Assembly: GCF_000312485.1 (NCBI RefSeq)
Contig: NZ_HE997646.1
Span: 1-64,000, forward strand
DNA from: Yersinia massiliensis CCUG 53443
GTDB lineage: Bacteria > Pseudomonadota > Gammaproteobacteria > Enterobacterales > Enterobacteriaceae
Direction of reading: 5' to 3'
DNA length: 64,000 nt
Positions within the stretch are counted from its first letter, which is position 1. Each line of letters begins with the position of its first letter. The notes under the pieces are model-generated. The model did not search any database. It had not been told where the DNA came from and saw only the letters and a list, made by a program, of their open reading frames with translations. A program made the translations under genes and the position numbers. Below, piece by piece: positions 46,455 to 57,096 of this stretch.

Positions 46455-46465
46455 AAGGAATTCTT

Positions 46466-47050
46466 TTGGCCTATTTGAACCGCGAAGAACGCCACGACAC
46501 CATTTTGCAGGCCGCGATGCGTGTCGCCATTTCCGAGGGGATGGCTGCCACCACCGTGCGCCGTGTTGCCAGTGAAGCCGGTGTCGCTGTTGGGCAAGTC
46601 CATCACCACTTCTCGTCCGTTTCACGTCTACGCGCGGATGCTTTTTTGTGCCTAGTGAAACAATCACTCGCCGCGTTTATGGTCAGTAGCCAAGAGTTAC
46701 CCGCCACTGAACGGGTGCTAAAGGTACTGGGTTATCCGCAAGATGAAGTGGGACAAAGAGAAACTCGGTTGTGGAATGAAGTCTCGATTTTGGCTGAGCG
46801 AGACGAACTGATTAAAGCAGCCTATGCCGTCTCGATGTCTGATTGGCATCAGGCCACGCTGGATGCCATCCATGCCGGCGTTGCCAGTGGTGTCTTTCGC
46901 GCAGAGTTGAATGCCAGTGATATCGCTTGGCGTTTGATCGGGCTGATTTGCGGTTTAGATGGCCTGATCCAATTTACGGAACTGGGCTTTTCCGAAGCAG
47001 AAATTATGCGCCACCTATCGGCCATCATGACAACCGAATTGCTCAAATAA
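46466..47050 (+). CDS. smvR: TetR-family repressor SmvR
   Basis: 194 residues, TTG start at 46466 with AAGGA six bases upstream. HTH near the start (TTVRRVASEAGVAVGQVHHHF) and first residues MAYLNREERHDTILQAAMRVA match Salmonella SmvR. The C-terminal ligand-binding part is helical. It represses the divergent smvA and is relieved by cationic biocides in homologues. Confidence 0.87.
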   Translation: MAYLNREERHDTILQAAMRVAISEGMAATTVRRVASEAGVAVGQVHHHFSSVSRLRADAFLCLVKQSLAAFMVSSQELPATERVLKVLGYPQDEVGQRETRLWNEVSILAERDELIKAAYAVSMSDWHQATLDAIHAGVASGVFRAELNASDIAWRLIGLICGLDGLIQFTELGFSEAEIMRHLSAIMTTELLK

Positions 47051-47171
47051 GCTAATTAACCTTTGGTTTCAGCCGGTTTAACATACTGGCGGTTTTTGCC
47101 GTCAATAATTGGCTATAATCGCTATTTAATGATTATTATCCCCAGTCGAAGGGGATTATTGAGAAGATAAA

Positions 47172-48905
47172 ATGACTCAACAATCTACTGTCGCCGATGT
47201 TATCTATTACAACGGCACAATTTATACGGCTGATACGGATAACACAGTTTGCAGCGCCATTGCGATAAGCCAAGGTTATATTCTGGCTACCGGTGGTGAG
47301 GAAATTAAGCAAAAATTCAGCGGCCCTGATACCCAACTTATCGATTTGGCTGGCAAATTTATGATGCCGGGTCTAATTGATAGCCATATGCACCCTTTCT
47401 GGGGCGGGAAACAACTGATTGGTTGTAACCTCAATTATGCCGCGCTGAGTGTTGAGCAAACACTGGATATTATCCAGAAGCACCTCGATAGTGACCCGTT
47501 TAAAGGCGAGAATGACTGGCTGACTGTGCGTGCTTGGCAGCGGCAAGCAATGACGCCGGTAGGGGCGGATATGAGCCGTGCGGCGTTGGATTCGCTCAAC
47601 ACTCGCCGTCCAGTTGCGCTGTTCTCGAATGACTGCCATACCTTAGCCGCCAATAGTCGTGCGCTGGCCCTGCTGGGTATCGATGAAAATACCCCTGTGC
47701 CACCCGATGGTAAAATTGCCCGCGATACCCACGGGAAGTTAACCGGTATTTTGGAAGATGCACCGGCCATGCGTGCCTTTGATAGCATCCCATCCGCGAC
47801 ACCAGAGAAGAACGTGCAAATTGCCGCCCATGTGCAGCAAGTGCTCAATGCTCAGGGTGTCACTACCGTAATGGATACCCGTGTTTTTGCCGAACAATTG
47901 CTAGCCTTCCGTCGGTTACATGAACGCGGTGAATTGACCTTACGTGTGCTCGGCGCAAAAGAAGTGACCCCTGATAGCCTGCAAGGGCCAGAAGATGCCG
48001 CGCGCGTAGTGCAAGAAGTGGTGGACTTTGGTCGCGAATGGGGCAGCCAAACATGGACACCGGCACCGGGTTTTGCCGTCGATCACCTAAAACTCTTTAT
48101 TGATGGCGTATTACAGCCCCCGACCATGACGGCGGCGTTATTGAAACCCTATCGTGCAAACCGAGGTACCGCGCAGCAACCGGACTGGCAAGATACCGAT
48201 CACTATGGCGATCTCTACTTTACCGCGCCAGTGGTCAATGCCGTGATTCTAGAGTGTGCGCGTGCCGGTCTGCATCCCCATACCCATACCGTGGGCGATG
48301 GCGCTATCGAGATGGTACTCGATGCAGTGGAACAGATGCGCGCGGCATTGCCAGGCAAAGATATCCGTCCAGGATTGGCGCACAACGAGTTGGTCGCCGC
48401 CCATCAATATGACCGTTTCGCCAAGCTTGGTGCAACGGCAGTGCTCTCCTTCCAGTGGGGTGGCTTGCCGGGTGTGTTGATTGATGAAGAGCGCGAGATG
48501 CTGGGCGAAGAGCGTTTTCAGCATATGGAGCCTGCTGCGCGTTTTCTGGATGCCGGTGCACGTCTCGCTTATGGCAGTGACTGGCCGATTGACCGCTTAG
48601 ATGAGTGGTACAACCTGCAAGTGGGTATGACCCGCCGTGCGTGGGATCTTGAGGGTAATCCAGCCGGTCCACGGTTAGATAATGATCGGGATTTGACGCT
48701 GCTCGAAACACTGCGCTCCGCCACGATTGATGCTGCCTATATGATTGCCAAGGAGCAATATATTGGCTCACTGGAAGCGGGCAAGTTCGCCGATATCATT
48801 ATTTTGAAGCAGAATTTGTTTGAACAGTCGCCGGAAACAATCTATCAAACTGAAATTGAACGCACGATCATCGGCGGTAAATCCGTCTATCCACTGCGGA
48901 CTTAA
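47172..48905 (+). CDS. YtcJ-like amidohydrolase (metal-dependent hydrolase)
   Basis: 577 residues. Amidohydrolase-3 fold: metal HxH in IDSHMHPFWGG, a later His in LHPHTHTVGDGAIEM, and GSDWPID near the C terminus holding the catalytic Asp. No signal peptide, so cytoplasmic. Related to YtcJ and N-substituted formamide deformylases; the real substrate is an amide, imide or ester not deducible here. It is followed by an APC permease on the same strand after 215 bp, a possible transport/catabolism pair. Confidence 0.8.
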   Translation: MTQQSTVADVIYYNGTIYTADTDNTVCSAIAISQGYILATGGEEIKQKFSGPDTQLIDLAGKFMMPGLIDSHMHPFWGGKQLIGCNLNYAALSVEQTLDIIQKHLDSDPFKGENDWLTVRAWQRQAMTPVGADMSRAALDSLNTRRPVALFSNDCHTLAANSRALALLGIDENTPVPPDGKIARDTHGKLTGILEDAPAMRAFDSIPSATPEKNVQIAAHVQQVLNAQGVTTVMDTRVFAEQLLAFRRLHERGELTLRVLGAKEVTPDSLQGPEDAARVVQEVVDFGREWGSQTWTPAPGFAVDHLKLFIDGVLQPPTMTAALLKPYRANRGTAQQPDWQDTDHYGDLYFTAPVVNAVILECARAGLHPHTHTVGDGAIEMVLDAVEQMRAALPGKDIRPGLAHNELVAAHQYDRFAKLGATAVLSFQWGGLPGVLIDEEREMLGEERFQHMEPAARFLDAGARLAYGSDWPIDRLDEWYNLQVGMTRRAWDLEGNPAGPRLDNDRDLTLLETLRSATIDAAYMIAKEQYIGSLEAGKFADIIILKQNLFEQSPETIYQTEIERTIIGGKSVYPLRT

Positions 48906-49120
48906 TATGCAATAAAGGTCGCTACTTTGACTCACCTGAATCACGGGTTTACGCCAGTGATTCAGGTAAATAGTAGCGGTAAACGTCACCCTCATTTAGC
49001 CTACATCGTGATGGGCTTTTAAAGCAGCCCCCCTTGTGTCAGAATCCGCTTCTTTATGTTTTATAGCTGCATAAAAATGCAGCATAACGGTGCTCGTTTA
49101 CACCAGGAGATGATACGGTA

Positions 49121-50461
49121 ATGCCACAAAATATTCAGTTGCGCAGAGTGCTTAAAACCCCCGCGCTGGTCGCTTTCGGCCTTGCCTACATGGTGCCATT
49201 AGGCGTATTTACCACCTACGGACAGGTGACCGTATTAAGTCAGGGCCATCTGCCCATTGCCTATCTGGTGACTGTTGCCACCATTTTGTTTACTGCCCTC
49301 AGTTATTGCCGGATGACGAGCGCCATGCCGCTATCAGGTTCCGCCTACTCATATGTCCAGCGCAGTTTTGGCGGGAAAACCGGTTTTCTGGTGGGTTGGG
49401 CACAAATTCTGGATTATCTGTTCCTGCCGATCCTGAACTATTTAGTTTTAGGCATTTTCTTGCATGAGGCATTCCCAGCGATCCCTGCCCCTGTATTTAT
49501 TATTGCGTCTATCGTCAGTGTCAGCCTGCTGAATATTCTCGGTGTGCGGCTACTCACCTCAGTGAATTTCTCGCTGATCGCCGCACAGATGATCTTTATC
49601 GTATTATTTATCGCCCTGTCCTTCAGTCAGGCCGATTTAAGCCCCGCCGCGTTAATGAAACCGCTACTGGTGAACGCCGGTGATCTTTCAGGGTTGTTAT
49701 CCGGCGCAGCAGTGCTCTGTTTAGCCTTCCTTGGCTTTGATGCCATTGCCACCATGGCAGAAGAGGCGCACGACGCGAAACGCACGCTACCGCGCGCTAT
49801 TTTGTTTACCGTGATTAGCGCGGGAGCCATCTTTATTGCCGTCTCTTATGCCGCGCATTTGGCCTACCCAGATTGGCAGTCACTGATCCCCTATCAGGAC
49901 ACGGCGAGTTTGATTATCTCGGAGCACGTCGGCGGTAAGTGGATGTATAACTTCTTTATGGCGACTTACCTGACGGGTGTGTATGCCTCGGCCATGACCG
50001 CACAGACCAGCGTGTCGCGGATCTTCTATGCCATGGGCCGTGAAGGAGTGCTACCACGTCGAGTGTTCTTCCATCTGCATCGTAAGTTCCACACGCCATG
50101 GCGGGCCATTTTGTTCGTCGCCACTATTTCATTATTAGCCTTGTTCCTTGACCTGAATTTAGTGGTATCGATGATTAGCTTTGGTGCGCTGGGTGCGTTT
50201 ACCTTTGTTAATTTGAGCGTGATAAAACATTTTCTAATCAATGAGAAGCGCCGTGGCGCATCTGCCCTGTTTAAATACGGGCTATTACCGCTGATGGGGT
50301 TTGTGATGTCAGCTTGGTTGTGGCTGCATTTGGAACAGCGCGCGTTAGAGGTGGGCTTGTTGTGGTTGCTTGCAGGCTTTATTTATCTGTTGTGGTTAAC
50401 TCGCGGTTGGCGTAATTCCCCGCCGTCAGTGAATCCGGATGATATTTCGCACCTACTGTAA
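49121..50461 (+). CDS. APC-superfamily amino acid/polyamine permease
   Basis: 446 residues, 12 TM segments in the PuuP/YeeF subgroup: LKTPALVAFGLAYMVPLG, SGSAYSYVQRSFGGKTGFLVGW, GFDAIATMAEEAHDAKRTLPRAI, then the second inverted half. SD CAGGAGATG. Substrate may be an amine or amino acid connected with the upstream amidohydrolase, but this is a guess. Confidence 0.82.
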   Translation: MPQNIQLRRVLKTPALVAFGLAYMVPLGVFTTYGQVTVLSQGHLPIAYLVTVATILFTALSYCRMTSAMPLSGSAYSYVQRSFGGKTGFLVGWAQILDYLFLPILNYLVLGIFLHEAFPAIPAPVFIIASIVSVSLLNILGVRLLTSVNFSLIAAQMIFIVLFIALSFSQADLSPAALMKPLLVNAGDLSGLLSGAAVLCLAFLGFDAIATMAEEAHDAKRTLPRAILFTVISAGAIFIAVSYAAHLAYPDWQSLIPYQDTASLIISEHVGGKWMYNFFMATYLTGVYASAMTAQTSVSRIFYAMGREGVLPRRVFFHLHRKFHTPWRAILFVATISLLALFLDLNLVVSMISFGALGAFTFVNLSVIKHFLINEKRRGASALFKYGLLPLMGFVMSAWLWLHLEQRALEVGLLWLLAGFIYLLWLTRGWRNSPPSVNPDDISHLL

Positions 50462-50536
50462 TGCATTGAAATAACGGTAAAAGGGGCCACAGATAAACCG
50501 TATCGTTACGGATAAAGTGGCCATTGCGGAGCGAAC

Positions 50537-50620
50537 AGGCAGATCGTAAAGACGCCGTGAATCCATCCATGGAGGCTCGAGCCGCGCCATCCTTGGCGCG
50601 GACGCTTTACTCTTCTGCCT
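50537..50620. repeat. Palindromic intergenic element (cruciform-like)
   Basis: AGGCAGA...GTAAAG (50537-50551) pairs with CTTTAC...TCTGCCT (50605-50620), enclosing CCGCGCCA/TGGCGCGG and ATCCATCCATGGAGG. Two-level inverted repeats of this size and composition recur in Yersinia intergenic regions; copy number is not testable here. Confidence 0.5.
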
Positions 50621-50664
50621 GTCCTCACCGTTACCGATCGAGTCGTCAACATTCATCAACAGTC

Positions 50665-50688
50665 TGAGGGCCACTCGCGTGGCCCTCA
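50665..50688. terminator. Hairpin between the permease and mltB
   Basis: Perfect 10-bp stem TGAGGGCCAC / GTGGCCCTCA with TCGC loop, between two convergent genes. Confidence 0.6.
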
Positions 50689-50695
50689 ATTATCG

Positions 50696-51775
50696 TCAAT
50701 AACCTCTACGCGCCCTACCAACCGCCTCCCCCAGTTGCCATACTGCCATCGCATAGTGAGTGCTGTGGTTGTAACGGGTAATAGTGTAGAAATTCGGTAA
50801 ACCGTACCAATACTGATAGCCCGTGCCGACATCAAGGCGTAATAAGCTGGCTTCCTGATAATCACCCAATGGGGTCGTCGGGCTTAGCCCTGCCGCTGAT
50901 AAAGTCGAAACTGGGAATTTGGTTTTAAAGCCATTATCAAGAGAAGGTGCTTGGCCGTTCGCAAGAATGGCAACAGGGGCCCCTTTCGTCCAACCATGTG
51001 CTTTGAAGTAATTGGCAACGCTGCCAATCGCATCCTCTGGGTCCCATAAGTTGATATGCCCATTACCGTTAAAATCAACCGCATAGCTTTTAAATGATGA
51101 TGGCATAAATTGGCCGTACCCCATCGCGCCTGCGTATGAGCCTTTCAAGCTGAGTGGGTCATTGCCCTCAGCCCGTGCCATCAATAAGAAGGTTTCTAGC
51201 TCACCGGTAAAGTATTCAGCCCGACGCGGATAAGCAAAGGAGAGTGTCGCTAACGCATCAATGATACGGGTCTTACCCATCACCCGGCCCCAACGCGTTT
51301 CAACACCGATGATACCGACGATAATCTCAGGCGGTACGCCGTAAATCTCATAAGCACGCTGAAGCGCCTCTTCATATTGATTCCAAAAAATCACACCCTT
51401 TTGCACATTATCAGGGGTAATAAATTGGTTACGATAGCGGTTCCAAGCCCCATTTGGCCCAGAAGGACGGCCTGACGTCGGTGCTTGCTTATCCATCAAA
51501 CGGATAACCCAGTCCAGTTTTTGCGTTTGAGCCAATACATCATGCAATTGTTCACGTTCAAAACCGTGCTCACGCACCATTTTGTCGACAAAACGCGCGG
51601 TGTCAGGGTTATAAGCGAAATCACCGTTTTGCAGATGCCCTTGATGTTCCGGTTCAAGTAAAAAGCCGCTCTGAAGCAACGCTCCCGTAGGTTCAGCCGC
51701 TACAGGTGCCGCAGGCTTGCTACTACAGGCCGAGAGCAAAGCAAATAAGGGGAGAAGAACAACCAAGTAGCGCAT
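50696..51775 (-). CDS. mltB: Membrane-bound lytic murein transglycosylase B
   Basis: 359 residues from ATG 51775; an earlier frame to 51793 adds six residues. Lipobox LLSACSSKP (C17 here). Catalytic Glu in IIVGIIGVETRWGRVMGKT and conserved YGQFMPSSF, DPEDAIGSVANYF, YWYGLPNFYTITRYN as in E. coli MltB. Cleaves peptidoglycan with 1,6-anhydro bond formation. Outer-membrane lipoprotein. Confidence 0.93.
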   Translation of the reverse strand: MRYLVVLLPLFALLSACSSKPAAPVAAEPTGALLQSGFLLEPEHQGHLQNGDFAYNPDTARFVDKMVREHGFEREQLHDVLAQTQKLDWVIRLMDKQAPTSGRPSGPNGAWNRYRNQFITPDNVQKGVIFWNQYEEALQRAYEIYGVPPEIIVGIIGVETRWGRVMGKTRIIDALATLSFAYPRRAEYFTGELETFLLMARAEGNDPLSLKGSYAGAMGYGQFMPSSFKSYAVDFNGNGHINLWDPEDAIGSVANYFKAHGWTKGAPVAILANGQAPSLDNGFKTKFPVSTLSAAGLSPTTPLGDYQEASLLRLDVGTGYQYWYGLPNFYTITRYNHSTHYAMAVWQLGEAVGRARRGY

Positions 51776-51945
51776 TGAATACCCATGAAACATGCAAAAA
51801 AGTGATAGCTATGTTAAGCCATTGTTTGATCCGAACAAACAGGAAAATGTAGAGATAGTGCTTTAGCAAAAGGGGATAAGCACTTATGCACACATCGCTT
51901 GGTATTTAGTAGGGCGTTGGATCAGAATAAACCGGCTCGAGGCGC

Positions 51946-52464
51946 TTAGCCCGCAGGTTTCGTCCCATGTCGCAACTGCCGGTATTCGAGTATGGTCAAC
52001 ACAATCACCACCACATCCAAGAGCGTTATCAGAATCAACATCGGTGAGTGGGTGAAAGTATAACGATAGAGTTGATAAGCAATAAATAAGCTAAAAATAA
52101 CAATGGCCATAGGATAATAGCCTAACTTTTTGCGCCACAGTCCGACAATAATCCACAATTTAATCGCACCGTGAGCGACCAAATAAAAAGCCGCAAAATG
52201 CAAACTGCTGATGGAAAGACTCTGTGCAGCATGCAGCAAATAATTCGCCACGACATCACCACGGTCTTCGATAAATTCAACCTGCGTAATGCGATGTAAC
52301 AGATGAAGCAAAAATTGCGGGGTAATAAAGTAGGTTAAAATCCCAGCGATAATTTCCATCACGGCCAAGATAGCTTTCAATAGCAGGCTAACTTCAAATA
52401 CCGCGTGGATATTCTGTTCTCCGAAGAGATTTTTTCGATCAAAACGATGAGTGACTTTCGCCAT
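51946..52464 (-). CDS. DUF2127 inner-membrane protein
   Basis: 172 residues from ATG 52464; 15 residues further to 52509 lack a ribosome-binding site. About four TM segments (VSLLLKAILAVMEIIAGIL, LHFAAFYLVAHGAIKLWIIVGLW, YYPMAIVIFSLFIAYQLY, LILITLLDVVVIVLTILE). DUF2127 proteins are of unknown function. Stands alone between mltB and the antiterminator. Confidence 0.75.
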   Translation of the reverse strand: MAKVTHRFDRKNLFGEQNIHAVFEVSLLLKAILAVMEIIAGILTYFITPQFLLHLLHRITQVEFIEDRGDVVANYLLHAAQSLSISSLHFAAFYLVAHGAIKLWIIVGLWRKKLGYYPMAIVIFSLFIAYQLYRYTFTHSPMLILITLLDVVVIVLTILEYRQLRHGTKPAG

Positions 52465-52556
52465 CGCGCTAATTCCTTGCGTAGTCAAACCTAAACAATC
52501 GCAACCCAAGACAGAATAGTAGCCGAATCCTGCGCTCGCCTCTACGAAGCGATATT

Positions 52557-53405
<849 letters not shown>

Positions 53406-53417
53406 TTAGCCCTGAAA

Positions 53418-53492
53418 ACAAAAAAACCTGACTTAGTAGCATTCATCAAGCCACTCAATCAGGTTTTGCCCGCCATTGACGGTGACAATCCA
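53418..53492 (-). promoter_or_regulatory. RAT antiterminator overlapping an intrinsic terminator
   Basis: On the minus strand, GGATTGTCACCGTCAATGG with GCGGGCAAAACC after it matches the BglG/LicT RNA antiterminator consensus. It overlaps a terminator: AAAACCTGATT pairs with AAGTCAGGTTTTTTT across an internal loop. Binding of BglG-type protein to RAT should prevent terminator folding, giving positive autoregulation of the downstream gene. Confidence 0.85.
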
Positions 53493-53504
53493 ACTCTAGC
53501 TAAA

Positions 53505-53681
53505 TTACCATGTTACTCCTCGACAACAAGCCGCTAATAATGAAAAACGTGATGGGGATCTATCCATTATTCGGAGAAAAGGGATCGCGATACCCTTTAA
53601 GTCAACCAATGAGGCAATAAACCCACCAAACGACAAAATAAACGGCCCGAAGCTGAACAGTAAAAGCAAGAATAGTCTCAT
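53505..53681 (-). CDS. Small membrane protein upstream of the RAT (58 aa)
   Basis: ATG at 53681 with AGAAGAGAG upstream; 58 codons to TAA at 53505. Residues 3-27 are hydrophobic (FLLLLFSFGPFILSFGG), predicting one TM or signal anchor; the rest is basic. It ends 13 bp before the RAT, so transcription initiating before it would read through RAT into the antiterminator gene. Could be a leader ORF or a real small protein. The remaining spacer to 54018 shows only an FNR-like site. Confidence 0.45.
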   Translation of the reverse strand: MRLFLLLLFSFGPFILSFGGFIASLVDLKGIAIPFLRIMDRSPSRFSLLAACCRGVTW

Positions 53682-53932
53682 TCTCTCTTCTAGGCACGAA
53701 GTCGCAAATTAAGACTTTTCTTGCAAAAGATAAAATAAATTAAATAAATACCACCAATGAGTTTAAATGAAATATTTCATTTTCGTTTGAGAGTGATTCT
53801 TTATTACAAATCGCTCGCTTTGAATTGTATTAATAATATGTATAGAGAACCGTTAATATCTCTATAAAAAATATTAATAACTCTCGCGACGCTCACATTA
53901 CTTTCCTTGGAAATATCGTTACCTCGCCTTAA

Positions 53933-53946
53933 TTGATTTACATCAT
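53933..53946. promoter_or_regulatory. Candidate FNR box upstream of dmsA
   Basis: TTGATTTACATCAT matches TTGATN4ATCAA at 9 of 10 fixed positions, centred about 80 bp upstream of dmsA. FNR activation of dms operons is known in E. coli; the fit is by eye. Confidence 0.55.
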
Positions 53947-54018
53947 ATGAAAGTAACAATTTATTTCATAAGGTGGAGGATAACCGATTAATTCTGATTT
54001 TTTTATTTTCGCCAGATA

Positions 54019-56466
54019 ATGTCTTTAGCAAAGGTAATGTCGATGAATAACAATAAAAAACCACCCCAGGGTTCACTGAGTCGCCGCGAATTTATTCAAA
54101 CATCTGCCGCAGTGACCGGTGCTGCGGCCATTGCGGGTTCAATCACCCTTCCTTTCTCCGCTCAGGCCAAATCAGTCCAAACACCTGCAACAAGCGAAGA
54201 AACCATTAAATACAGCGCGTGCTTGGTTAACTGTGGTAGCCGTTGCCCACTGAAAGTTCACGTCAAGAATGGCGAAATTATTAAAATTGCTAATGAAGCC
54301 ATTTATGACGATTCGACTTTTGGCGAGCATCAAATTCGCCCGTGTTTACGTGGCCGATCCGTTCGCTGGAAAACATATCACCCCGACCGGGTGAAATACC
54401 CCATGCTACGTGTTGGTAAGCGCGGTGAAGGTAAATTTAAGCGTATTAGTTGGGATGAAGCGACCACGATTGTGGCGGACAACCTGAAAAAGACCATCGC
54501 ACAATACGGTAACGAAGCCATTTATTATCAATACGGTTCCGGTTCGACCGGCGCTAATTTACAAGGCCGTAATGCCTGTAAAAGAATGCTGAGTTTACTG
54601 GGTGGTTTTCTCGATCAACACGGTACTTATTCAACCGCTCAAATAAATACCGTGATGCCTTATATTTATGGTAATGCTGATGAAACCTTGCTGGATGAAA
54701 TTAAAAACTCAGATTTAGTGGTGATGTTTGGTCATAATCTGGCAGAAACACGTATGTCAGGCGGTGGCCAATATATCGAGACGATCCATGCGCTAGGCAA
54801 AAGTAAAGCCAAGGTCATTATTATTGACCCCCGAATGACTGACAGTGTCACCACCTTAAATGCAGAATGGATACCGATATTCCCTGGCACAGATGCCGCA
54901 CTCGTCGCGGCATTAGGGTATGTCCTCATCAAGGAAAATCTCACCGATGAGGATTTCCTGCAAGAATATTGTGTCGGCTGGGATGCCACAACCCTACCCG
55001 ATTCAGCCCCTGCCAATGGCTCGTATAAAGATTATATTTTAGGCAATGGCAATGACGGCGTAGAAAAAACGCCGCAATGGGCGAGCGAAATAACCGGTAT
55101 CGACCCTGTGCGTATTACTCAATTGGCTCGAGAATTAGGCAATGCCCGCGCAGCTTGGATTTCACAAGGTTGGGGCATTCAACGCAGTGCCAACGGTGAG
55201 CAAGCCGCTCGCTCAATTATGATGCTACCGCTCATGACGGGGAATATTGGACGCGCAGGAACCAATACTGGCGCATGGGGTGGAAACGTAAAATACCCAG
55301 TCCCTGGATTCAGTATTCCTAACCCAGTGAAAACAGCCATTCCTTGCTTTATGTGGACGGATGCTATTTTCCGTGGCACCGAGATGACCGCGCAAAATGC
55401 CCATGTGAAGAATAAAGACAAACTTGATACCAATATTAAGTTTATGTGGAATTACGCCAGTAACGTTATTGGAAATCAGCATTCTGACCTGAATAAAACC
55501 CACAACATTTTACAAGATGAATCACTGTGCGAGTTTATTTTGGTGTGGGAAAACCACATGACTAACTCTGCCAAATATGCAGATTTACTCTTACCTGATG
55601 TCACCTCGGTGGAATCCAACGATCTGATTGATAACTCCTACGCCAGTGGCGCTTATCACTACGTCACGCGGTTACAAAATGCTATCGACCCGCTGTGGGA
55701 ATGTCGCCCGTCGTATGATGTTTTAGCTGAAATCGCCACGAAGCTCGGCATTGGCGATGCCTTTACTGAAGGCCATACACAGCAAGAATGGATTGAGATC
55801 AGCTATAACAAGATGCGCGATAAAAATCCTGCATTACCCCCATTTGAGCAAACCGACGGCCAAGGCATTATCGACCGTATTTATGCTGACAGTAGCGAAT
55901 ATATTGCCTTAAAAGCCTTCCGTGATGACCCACTCAATCACCCACTCAAAACACCGTCCGGCAAAATTGAGATCTACTCCGAAGCACTGGCCAAACTGGA
56001 AAAAGAGTGGCAACTGGCACCGGGTGATCGCATTACCGCCGTCGCAGAATATTGCCCGACGTTTGAAGGTGTCAGTGATATCGACACCATGAAAACCTAC
56101 CCGTTACAGATGACCGGTTTCCATATCAAAGGCCATACCCATTCTTCTTATTACAACGTCGCGATGTTGCGCGAAGCCGTTCCCCATCAGTTTTGGATGA
56201 ACCCCATTGATGCGCAGGCTCGGGGCATTCAGCAAGGTGAAATGGTTGAGATTTTCAACGGCCGTGGTCGTATTCGTATTGCCGTCAAAATCACCGAAAG
56301 GGTCTTACCAGGCGTAATCACGGTGCCACAAGGGGCATGGCGTAATCTCAATAAAGAGGGCGTCGACGTCGGCGGGTGCATCAATACCTTAACCACGCTG
56401 CGACCTTCTCCTCTGGCGAAAGGTAACCCACAACATACCAATCTCGTTGAAGTAAAACGTGCATAA
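54019..56466 (+). CDS. dmsA: DMSO reductase catalytic subunit DmsA
   Basis: 815 residues; start may be 54019 or the ATG at 54037 with AAAGG nearby. Tat signal LSRREFIQTSAAVTG. Fe-S motif at the N terminus of the mature protein (CLVNCGSRCP ... RPCLRGRS). Molybdenum serine in GTYSTAQI. Long agreement with E. coli DmsA (ISQGWG, KYADLLLPD, GGCINTLTTLRPSPLAKGNP). Reduces DMSO/TMAO in the periplasm. First gene of dmsABC-dmsD-napF-like. Confidence 0.9.
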   Translation: MSLAKVMSMNNNKKPPQGSLSRREFIQTSAAVTGAAAIAGSITLPFSAQAKSVQTPATSEETIKYSACLVNCGSRCPLKVHVKNGEIIKIANEAIYDDSTFGEHQIRPCLRGRSVRWKTYHPDRVKYPMLRVGKRGEGKFKRISWDEATTIVADNLKKTIAQYGNEAIYYQYGSGSTGANLQGRNACKRMLSLLGGFLDQHGTYSTAQINTVMPYIYGNADETLLDEIKNSDLVVMFGHNLAETRMSGGGQYIETIHALGKSKAKVIIIDPRMTDSVTTLNAEWIPIFPGTDAALVAALGYVLIKENLTDEDFLQEYCVGWDATTLPDSAPANGSYKDYILGNGNDGVEKTPQWASEITGIDPVRITQLARELGNARAAWISQGWGIQRSANGEQAARSIMMLPLMTGNIGRAGTNTGAWGGNVKYPVPGFSIPNPVKTAIPCFMWTDAIFRGTEMTAQNAHVKNKDKLDTNIKFMWNYASNVIGNQHSDLNKTHNILQDESLCEFILVWENHMTNSAKYADLLLPDVTSVESNDLIDNSYASGAYHYVTRLQNAIDPLWECRPSYDVLAEIATKLGIGDAFTEGHTQQEWIEISYNKMRDKNPALPPFEQTDGQGIIDRIYADSSEYIALKAFRDDPLNHPLKTPSGKIEIYSEALAKLEKEWQLAPGDRITAVAEYCPTFEGVSDIDTMKTYPLQMTGFHIKGHTHSSYYNVAMLREAVPHQFWMNPIDAQARGIQQGEMVEIFNGRGRIRIAVKITERVLPGVITVPQGAWRNLNKEGVDVGGCINTLTTLRPSPLAKGNPQHTNLVEVKRA

Positions 56467-56477
56467 GGATCTGAAAA

Positions 56478-57095
56478 ATGAAGCAATATGGTTTTTTTGT
56501 CGATTCAACCAAATGCACGGGCTGTAAAACCTGCCAGATCAGTTGCAAGGATGAAAAGAACTTGGACCTCGGGCCAAAGCTGCGCCGCGTGTATGAATAT
56601 GGTGGTGGAAGTTGGGCCCAGCAAGGCAATATCTGGGTGCAAAACGTGTTCAATTACTATTTATCGATTGCCTGCAATCACTGCTCATCTCCCACTTGTG
56701 TGACCGGCTGCCCAACCGGTGCCATGCATAAACGTGAGGAAGACGGTTTGGTGGTGGTCAATCAAGACCTCTGCGTCGGCTGCCGCTATTGTGAAATGCG
56801 TTGTCCGTATGGCGCACCACAATTTGATGCCACGAAAAAACTGATGACCAAATGTGATGGCTGCTATCAGCGGGTGGCTGAAGGGCATAAGCCCGTTTGC
56901 GTCGAATCTTGCCCACAACGTGCGCTCGATTTCGATGACATCACCCGATTAAGAGATAAGTACGGTGAAACCAATGCCGTTGCGCCGTTACCACACGCGC
57001 ATCTGACACAGCCTAATTTGGTCATTAGAGCTCATCGTGATGCCAAACCATCCGGCGACACATCAGGCCGCATCCAAAATCCGGCGGAGGTATAA
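56478..57095 (+). CDS. dmsB: DMSO reductase iron-sulfur subunit DmsB
   Basis: 205 residues, as E. coli DmsB. Four [4Fe-4S] clusters visible: CTGCKTCQISC, CNHCSSPTCVTGCPTGA, CVGCRYCEMRCPYG, CDGCYQRV ... CVESCP. Starts MKQYGFFVDSTKC. It transfers electrons from DmsC to DmsA. Gap of 11 bp from dmsA; periplasmic, exported with DmsA. Confidence 0.93.
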   Translation: MKQYGFFVDSTKCTGCKTCQISCKDEKNLDLGPKLRRVYEYGGGSWAQQGNIWVQNVFNYYLSIACNHCSSPTCVTGCPTGAMHKREEDGLVVVNQDLCVGCRYCEMRCPYGAPQFDATKKLMTKCDGCYQRVAEGHKPVCVESCPQRALDFDDITRLRDKYGETNAVAPLPHAHLTQPNLVIRAHRDAKPSGDTSGRIQNPAEV

Positions 57096-57096
57096 A

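Noticed and set aside
48304-48771. 155-codon minus-strand ORF inside the amidohydrolase gene
   Set aside because: Opposite the conserved coding frame in a region of higher GC, where long antisense frames are common; no domain or start signal.
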